Shown here piece by piece: positions 60,638 to 64,000 of a stretch of DNA of 64,000 nt (the stretch's first letter is position 1; every line of letters starts with the position of its first letter). The notes beneath the pieces were generated by a model. It was not told where the DNA came from and did not search any database. It saw only the letters and a program-made list of their open reading frames with translations. A program made the position numbers and the translations under genes. The DNA is from Pampus argenteus (Eukaryota > Chordata > Actinopteri > Scombriformes > Stromateidae), in assembly GCA_036937835.1 (NCBI GenBank), contig CM072879.1:16857001-16921000 (forward strand), read 5' to 3'.

Positions 60638-63135
60638 ATATATGTGAATTACTACAGCTTTAGAAGAAGGGAATGATGGCTGAAATCTTATGGTATATGA
60701 AACACTTAAGAGTAAACATTGGAGAAACTCTGCTCTCTACTGACAAAAACTCCAAACTGCAAGTTTTAACATACTGGAGCAAATAGTGGCTTTTTATTAT
60801 TAATGCCGGCAGATTAGCATTAATTTATTGTAAAAGAATAAAACTGACTTGTTTCATGATTCAACCAAATGACTTTTAGAACTACAAAACACACATTTCC
60901 CTCGACACGAACGGTTCGCAACCGCGATCTTCATTTCTGTTTTCAAACAGAAGAAGAGGATGTCAACAACAAATCACTTCCTACTAACTATATAAAAGTT
61001 ATAACCACATATTCAGAGATCCCCTTTTTTTTTTTTTTTTTAACACTTCAACACCATTTCTTCACAGTTTCATGTCGAGCAGCGGTCTGATAATGTCGAG
61101 CGGACAGGTGCTAAATTTCTTCTTGACATGATTCGCAGCATCGTGCGAGGAGGAGGAGGGAGATGTGTGTCTCTCACCTTGCGGGAGGTGTAGTGGGGAT
61201 GCTGGGCCAGTTTGGTGTCCATGCTGTCCAGGCACACGGTGTCGGTGACTTGACCACCGGTGAGGCAAGCTTCGTCTAAAATGGAGATGATTCCTTTATG
61301 CGGCTGCTCCACGAGGTCTACGATGATCTGGTTGTTGAAGTAGTCGATCTGTGTGTAAAAACGGAAGAAGATAGACGTAAATTGTCATCAACTCATATTA
61401 GCGTGTGTGAAGTGGTTTTTTTTTTGTTTCCGTGCACTATATGCATGTTGTTATGTGCATGTTTGTGCACTTGCAATGTGTCAATGTGGTGAATTAGTTG
61501 CAAACTCGCTACAATGTGTCACATATGCATCAATGTTTTTTATTTAACGTTAGCATTTGACTTTTTCTACACGTATTTTACTTATAGAGACATTAGTAAA
61601 CGTGTGATCGCGTTGTCACTCCACACACTAACTCGTCACTGCAGTGTGCGAGCAGACAGCTGACTTGCTCATCGGTGTGTTTGCGTACTTGTGACATTGT
61701 TTGTGTGTGTTTCTCACATGTTGCCAGGTGATGCCCTCTCTCTGATATTCTCCCTGTTCCTGTCGGAGAATCAGCTCAATGAAAAGCTGCTGTAGCTTCT
61801 CATTACAGTAGTTGATGCAAAACTGCTCAAAACTGTCCGGAAAACAAACAAAGGAACAAACAGTTAAGCAACATCATCATCATCATCATCGATGACTAAC
61901 TTCCTTCCTTTTAAATAAAACACCACAGTCGACTTAACAACCCAAAAAGAAACCGACCTGTTGTTGTCGAAGATCTCAAAGCCGTAGATATCCAGCACAC
62001 CGATGACTGTGTTTTTCCCATGAAGTACAGGGTTGTAGTCTTTAACTTCAATTATGCTGTTGATGCGGGATACAATCCAGCCAAAAAGTCTCTCATAGAG
62101 AGCCTGCAGAGGGGAAATAAGAACGTGTGAGACTTTAACAGAGCCGGAGATTAAACTAATGTGACAACTGTGAAAATCTAATATAAGAAACCATGTTACA
62201 GTGTTTATTTTAACACTTTTTTTGCAAAAATATTCAGCACCTTGCTGAAAGCGTCCCGCCCAAAGCAGGCCTCTTTCTCCGTGTGGCCCTTCTCGATGAC
62301 CTCGCCGCCCCCGGTTGCCACGGTGCGGTAGAGCAGAGTCTTACTGACGCTGTCCCGATCTGTGGCCGTCAGCTCGGAGATGTGGCTCACAGTTTCAAGA
62401 TCCAAGATTTGAACGATCTCACCGTCACTCTCAAACTGTATATTACCCTGAAAAATATCATTATATTTCATTATAGAACCAAGATATCTCCCATACTGGA
62501 TGTTTACTGTTACTGTATTTCTAAATAATCATCTCTTAATCTATGTTTGGAGCATAAATGAAAAAGAAACAACTCCTTATGTGTATTCACCTTACAGTTT
62601 CATATCATTTTAATCCCAGATGACGAAGTATTAATCTTTAAATATGAATAAACACTGCCATAACTTACCAGCAGCAGGATGGTGGCCAGAATCTGATAAA
62701 CTGATTGAATCTCTTCTTTGGAGAAGCCGATCACGTCCAGTGCGCTCAACACTGCTTTGTGACTGTTTCGGTCATTGTTGGAGGTCTAAAGAAAGAGCAG
62801 TTATGTATAAGAGAGGACCGTATAGACAGAGGAGTGTTTTAAAAAAGTCGATTCTCAACTCTGAATCAAAAAACTCACGGTTGTTGCAGCTCCCTCTCTG
62901 GTATACACATAAACAGCTGCATCACTCTGCAGGTGAAATGACTCGAGCGTTTCATCAGAGCTTCCACGCAGTAACTGTGAAAACACAAATATACCAGTTC
63001 ACAATCAGTATGATTATACATATATATATATCACTGTGTAGGAGTTACTGAGTTTGTATAGGAGCGCAGGTGAGGCTTTACCTGGTAAAATGAATGGAAG
63101 TTCCTCTCCCCGTCCTGCTGCTGGACCACTCTGGA
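39178..63135 (-). CDS. myo1d: Unconventional myosin ID, 18 exons, 5' end beyond window
   Basis: Class I myosin: an actin-based, membrane-binding motor that sets left-right chirality in fish and flies. Eighteen exons (listed separately) join without a frame break into 822 codons plus stop. The family is about 1006 residues, so about 184 N-terminal residues with the P-loop and switch I are off the right edge. Within the joined protein, residues 1-450 are motor with LDIYGFEIFDNNSFEQFCIN (relay/switch II), EPYYVRCIKPNE and the converter. Residues about 510-560 hold the IQ neck (LQKVWRGALARMR and a weaker second). The rest is the basic TH1 tail ending FKKSRDGFILLIPAN. The residue 16 before DAFSK (TEDS position) is Glu, so the motor should not need heavy-chain phosphorylation. 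Convergence with cdk5r1 supports myo1d over the related myo1g. Confidence 0.93.
39814..39836. repeat. 23-base C homopolymer
   Basis: Uninterrupted C run, preceded by shorter C runs. In the myo1d pre-mRNA it is a G run able to form a quadruplex. It lies about 470 bp upstream of the last exon in transcript terms. Confidence 0.95.
47415..47428. repeat. 14-base C homopolymer
   Basis: C run followed by CCACC units; G-rich in the myo1d transcript. Confidence 0.9.
48172..48196. repeat. (TG)n microsatellite
   Basis: About twelve TG units inside the last myo1d intron. Confidence 0.9.
48398..48430. repeat. (CA)n microsatellite
   Basis: About sixteen CA units inside the last myo1d intron. Confidence 0.95.
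48906..49063 (-). CDS. myo1d: myo1d penultimate exon, TH1 tail
   Basis: 158 bp, acceptor ATCTCCACAG, donor GTCAGT, ends in a split Arg codon (CG/C). Encodes FTGLSVTSGADQMLALHTSA and ends RVGELVGTMVDYFT; joined residues 717-769. Confidence 0.94.
49064..51671 (-). other. myo1d intron with microsatellites
   Basis: No additional exon. Contains a CT run (50804..50822), a CA run (50992..51019) and an AT run (51179..51223). Other open frames have no recognisable similarity. Confidence 0.7.
51179..51223. repeat. (AT)n microsatellite
   Basis: About 22 AT units; able to form a cruciform. Confidence 0.95.
51672..51785 (-). CDS. myo1d: myo1d exon, TH1 lipid-binding core
   Basis: 114 bp, phase 0, acceptor CTGTCACAG, donor GTGAGT. 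Encodes VNRFNKSTDRCLLVTDKYVY then KLEPKKQYKVLKRLPL, the basic beta-strand region that contacts phosphoinositides in class I tails; joined residues 679-716. Confidence 0.95.
51786..52404 (-). other. myo1d intron with AT tract
   Basis: 619-bp intron containing an (AT)n run at 51969..52010; otherwise AT-rich and non-coding. Confidence 0.8.
51969..52010. repeat. (AT)n microsatellite
   Basis: About 21 AT units inside the intron. Confidence 0.95.
52405..52509 (-). CDS. myo1d: myo1d exon, TH1 tail
   Basis: 105 bp, phase 0, acceptor TTTCCGCAG, donor GTACAG. Encodes VRDCPQTSSGFTRVSKELRN then DEYSQVLFSGFCRK; joined residues 644-678. This is the start of the PH-like lipid-binding fold. Confidence 0.92.
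52510..53913 (-). other. myo1d intron, 1.4 kb
   Basis: No exon or clear repeat. Sequence between 53640 and 53800 looks like part of a dispersed repeat, but the boundaries are not defined. Confidence 0.6.
53914..54058 (-). CDS. myo1d: myo1d exon, TH1 tail
   Basis: 145 bp, acceptor GTTGTCAG, donor GTAGGA. Encodes WWARQIVKNIPPSDMLEVRA then KVAALSALRGER and ends RAWERDYLSN; joined residues 596-643. Confidence 0.95.
54252..54475 (-). CDS. myo1d: myo1d exon, IQ motifs and start of TH1 tail
   Basis: 224 bp, acceptor ACGCACAG, donor GTCAGA, ends in a split Arg codon (AG/G). Starts VWRGALARMR (rest of IQ1), then a degenerate second IQ (IMGCYKRYKVKSHF), then RDYGK-like MADYGKSVEWPTPP; joined residues 521-595. 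Calmodulin binding is expected from the family. Confidence 0.95.
54476..55005 (-). promoter_or_regulatory. myo1d intron with candidate conserved element
   Basis: The 530-bp intron between the two lever-arm exons is repeat-free. It is dense in homeodomain and SOX-type strings: AGTAATTGGCTTTAATG near 54644, CATTAATTATCCCAATTATT near 54680, AGATTAATTCC near 54728 and CATTAAATC near 54908. This composition is typical of vertebrate developmental enhancers. Function is inference and conservation was not testable. Confidence 0.35.
55006..55213 (-). CDS. myo1d: myo1d exon, converter to first IQ
   Basis: 208 bp, acceptor TGTTTTGCAG, donor GTCAGC. Encodes YKMTCEYTWPNHMMATDRE, GFQDDVAYGHTKLFVRTPR and the start of the lever arm LVVFLQK; joined residues 452-520. 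The pyrimidine tract upstream is a TCC microsatellite. Confidence 0.97.
55227..55264. repeat. (GGA)n repeat forming a myo1d pyrimidine tract
   Basis: On the transcript strand this is (TCC)n ending about 13 bp before the acceptor of the exon at 55213, so it serves as that intron's polypyrimidine tract. Confidence 0.85.
55407..55573 (-). CDS. myo1d: myo1d exon, SH helix and converter
   Basis: 167 bp, acceptor GTCTTCCAG, donor GTAAGA, ends in a split Arg codon (CG/G). Contains EPYYVRCIKPNE, DDARCRHQVAYLGLLENV and RRAGFAYRQPYARFLQ; joined residues 396-451. Confidence 0.97.
55574..57320 (-). other. myo1d intron, 1.7 kb
   Basis: No exon is supported. Contains a CT run near 56195..56208 and the tandem ATGCAT-based array at 56648..56707. 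Confidence 0.7.
56648..56707. repeat. Tandem array of ATGCATATGCAT palindromes, 21-bp period
   Basis: The palindrome ATGCATATGCAT starts at 56648, 56669, 56690 and (overlapping) 56696. The first three are exactly 21 bp apart, separated by ATAACATGT. ATGCATATGCAT is the known palindromic POU-dimer (MORE) site. It may be only a small satellite; binding is inference. Confidence 0.9.
57321..57453 (-). CDS. myo1d: myo1d exon, motor domain
   Basis: 133 bp, acceptor TCTCTTTAG, donor GTCAGT. Encodes ANPVLKEMWPDGQLGITEV then TKRPLTAATLFKNS, closely matching MYO1D; joined residues 352-395. Confidence 0.97.
57618..57692 (-). CDS. myo1d: myo1d exon, motor domain
   Basis: 75 bp, completes Thr and ends with a split Ser codon (AG/T). 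Acceptor GATGACAG, weak donor GTGCCA. Encodes YSIEGFLDKNKDLLFQDFKR and LMYN; joined residues 327-351. Confidence 0.95.
58298..58340. repeat. (CA)n microsatellite
   Basis: About 21 CA units inside the intron. Confidence 0.95.
58921..58953. repeat. (GGA)n-rich block
   Basis: GAAGGAGGAGGAGGAG-type purine run within the intron. It explains the Ser/Leu-rich frames on the minus strand. Confidence 0.85.
60504..60574 (-). CDS. myo1d: myo1d exon, actin-binding subdomain
   Basis: 71 bp, ends with a split Thr codon (AC/A). Acceptor TTTCTAG, donor GTGAGT. Encodes LSPADKTMEFQKDFRIRHYA and GDV; joined residues 303-326. The acceptor is preceded within about 20 bp by a long TA microsatellite. Confidence 0.93.
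60575..61177 (-). other. myo1d intron, ~600 bp
   Basis: Non-coding. Carries a TA run at its 3' end (60594..60630 in window coordinates) and a T run near 61026..61041. Confidence 0.8.
60594..60630. repeat. (TA)n microsatellite next to splice acceptor
   Basis: About 18 TA units, followed on the + strand by CATGTATATATATG. It sits 19 bp or more upstream (transcript sense) of the acceptor at 60575. Confidence 0.95.
61178..61348 (-). CDS. myo1d: myo1d exon, lower 50-kDa subdomain
   Basis: 171 bp, phase 0, acceptor TTACACACAG, donor GTGAGA. Starts IDYFNNQIIVDLVEQPHKGI and ends HPHYTSRK; joined residues 246-302. LDEACLTGGQVTD stands for the usual LDDACMNVGKVTD. Confidence 0.96.
61349..61717 (-). 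other. myo1d intron, ~370 bp
   Basis: T- and GT-rich non-coding sequence; no repeat or motif of note. Confidence 0.8.
61718..61832 (-). CDS. myo1d: myo1d exon, relay helix
   Basis: 115 bp, completes the split Ser codon. Acceptor GGACAG, donor GTGAGA. Encodes FEQFCINYCNEKLQQLF, the invariant myosin relay segment, and ends GITWQH; joined residues 208-245. Confidence 0.97.
61958..62103 (-). CDS. myo1d: myo1d exon, switch II region
   Basis: 146 bp, enters phase 0 and splits a Ser codon at its 3' end (AG/T). Acceptor CCTCTGCAG, donor GTCGGT (weak). Contains ALYERLFGWIVSRIN and GVLDIYGFEIFDNN, the class-defining switch II motif; joined residues 159-207. Confidence 0.97.
62241..62447 (-). CDS. myo1d: myo1d exon with TEDS-site loop
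   Basis: 207 bp, phase 0, acceptor TTTTTCAG, weak donor GTGCTG. Begins GNIQFESDGE and ends HTEKEACFGRDAFSK; joined residues 90-158. Counting back 16 residues from the Asp of DAFSK gives Glu, satisfying the TEDS rule with a constitutive acid. Mammalian MYO1D has Asp there. Confidence 0.95.
62669..62785 (-). CDS. myo1d: myo1d exon, motor domain
   Basis: 117 bp, phase 0, acceptor CTTTCTTTAG, donor GTAAGT. Contains ALDVIGFSKEEIQSVYQILA, the conserved helix before the GN segment; joined residues 51-89. Confidence 0.92.
62879..62974 (-). CDS. myo1d: myo1d exon, motor domain
   Basis: 96 bp, phase 0, acceptor TTTTCACAG, donor GTGAGT. Starts LLRGSSDETLESFHLQ and ends REGAATT; joined residues 19-50. 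Less conserved surface region of the upper 50-kDa subdomain. Confidence 0.88.
63082..63135 (-). CDS. myo1d: myo1d exon (first in window), motor domain
   Basis: 54 bp, phase 0 at both ends, acceptor TTCAAG, donor GTAAAG. Encodes SRVVQQQDGERNFHSFYQ, matching the conserved motor segment after LLEK. Joined residues 1-18. The preceding exon is beyond the window. Confidence 0.9.
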
Positions 63136-64000
63136 CTTGAACAGGAAAACAGATAATGGTAGTAAAGCAGACGCTCTAGTGCATGCAGAATCAGTGATGT
63201 GTAATCAGTAATATCAGTGAGAAGCATTTCTCAGTGATGAGGTCAGCAGATGTTTGAGTTTTCACGACAGACAGGGTTTTTTGGTTTTTTTTTAAAGGTG
63301 TAATACGTAAGGAAATTCATACCATTCAATCAATTAGGGGCATCATATCACTGTTACAACTAGATATATATGCGTTATATCTACGCATGATTAGCAATAT
63401 CAATTCAGTGCTAACATTGAGCTAATACTGCCTGGATAAATCTAACCTACTTCTTCTGAGGGCAGAGTGGACGCTACAGTGACTCGCCGTTGCCCCTTGA
63501 GGTACAAATTGGTATTACGAGACAGGACTGGGGTTAGCTGGTTAGCATGCTAACTTCCCGCAATGCAACACAACACAACACAACACAACACAGAGATGTC
63601 TTTGACACAATGTGAAAAAAAAACTCCTGTTCTTTTTCACTTTTGAATGCTTTGAACTAATATTTTTACAACAACCCCCTTGAACAATGTGACTCCAGCA
63701 GCACCACTTTGACTGCCGGCCAGCCCAGAAACAAGCGCGCCCCCTGAGAATGAATCATGGCACCATCATTCACACCGGCTCCGAGTGCCAGACGGTTCTC
63801 TTAACAGGGCGGATAAATACAGCAGCATCAAGTACCCCCAGGTGAGCCATTCATTAACACAGCAGCAGCACCACCGGCTTCACAGACACGTCTATTCATG
63901 GCTGCTAACCTCACAACTCTTATTCGTCACCTCATGAAACATTCATGTTCAGAAGAAAAGATGTAATTAACGAGTACAAATGAGCAGAACTTTTCAGTAC
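63136..64000 (-). other. myo1d intron running off the window, with repeat-like segment
   Basis: No further exon is found up to the window end. From about 63293 (TAAAGGTGTAATACGTAAGG) to about 63660 the sequence resembles a dispersed teleost repeat. It includes GGTTAGCATGCTAACTTC and an ACACA tandem (63565..63591). Family and boundaries are uncertain. Confidence 0.5.

Noticed and set aside
1..64000. CRISPR arrays, prokaryotic operons or viral genes
   Set aside because: Repeats are microsatellites or MITEs without spacer structure, and genes are spliced vertebrate genes; nothing prokaryotic or viral was recognised.

Overview
The window looks like a piece of a ray-finned fish genome, probably a percomorph teleost. 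Vertebrate-type split genes sit in AT-leaning non-coding DNA full of CA/TG, TA and tetranucleotide microsatellites, with short palindromic transposon remnants of kinds I associate with spiny-rayed fish. No prokaryotic, viral or CRISPR-like features are seen.

Two protein-coding genes can be supported. The first is cdk5r1 (p35, the CDK5 activator) on the + strand. It has an intronless 330-codon CDS at 27949..28941, preceded by a probable 5' UTR exon and followed by a probable long 3' UTR ending near 33.3 kb. The second is myo1d (unconventional myosin ID) on the - strand. Eighteen coding exons between 63135 and 39178 were joined by hand; every junction keeps frame and they give 822 codons plus stop. 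The first roughly 184 codons, including the P-loop and switch I, lie beyond the right edge. The two genes converge tail to tail with about 5 kb between their likely poly(A) sites, as CDK5R1 and MYO1D do on human chromosome 17.

Layout: 1..26.8 kb is an upstream desert with no convincing exon. It holds microsatellites, MITE-like repeats (3.4, 12.9, 24.9 kb), a telomere-like block, a perfect 16-bp hairpin, a 12-bp inverted repeat with splice-donor consensus on both strands, an isolated poly(A)-signal/oligo(A) end, and one candidate enhancer with CRE, E-box and homeodomain sites (11.1..11.5 kb). cdk5r1 occupies 26.9..33.3 kb, and its 3' UTR probably contains a MITE with long terminal inverted repeats. 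The interval 33.3..38.6 kb is intergenic, with another MITE remnant and a 260-bp ATCC tract. myo1d fills 38.6 kb to the end; its last intron is 9.6 kb and isolates the final 54 codons.

The genes are not obviously functionally linked: one activates a neuronal kinase and the other is an actin motor. Their adjacency looks like ancient synteny. I did not find a clearly new biological system. The observations most worth checking are the 21-bp-spaced palindromic POU-site array in a myo1d intron, a candidate in-frame microexon in the motor domain, the altered calpain-site context in p35, the MITE in the cdk5r1 3' UTR, and microsatellites next to myo1d splice acceptors.
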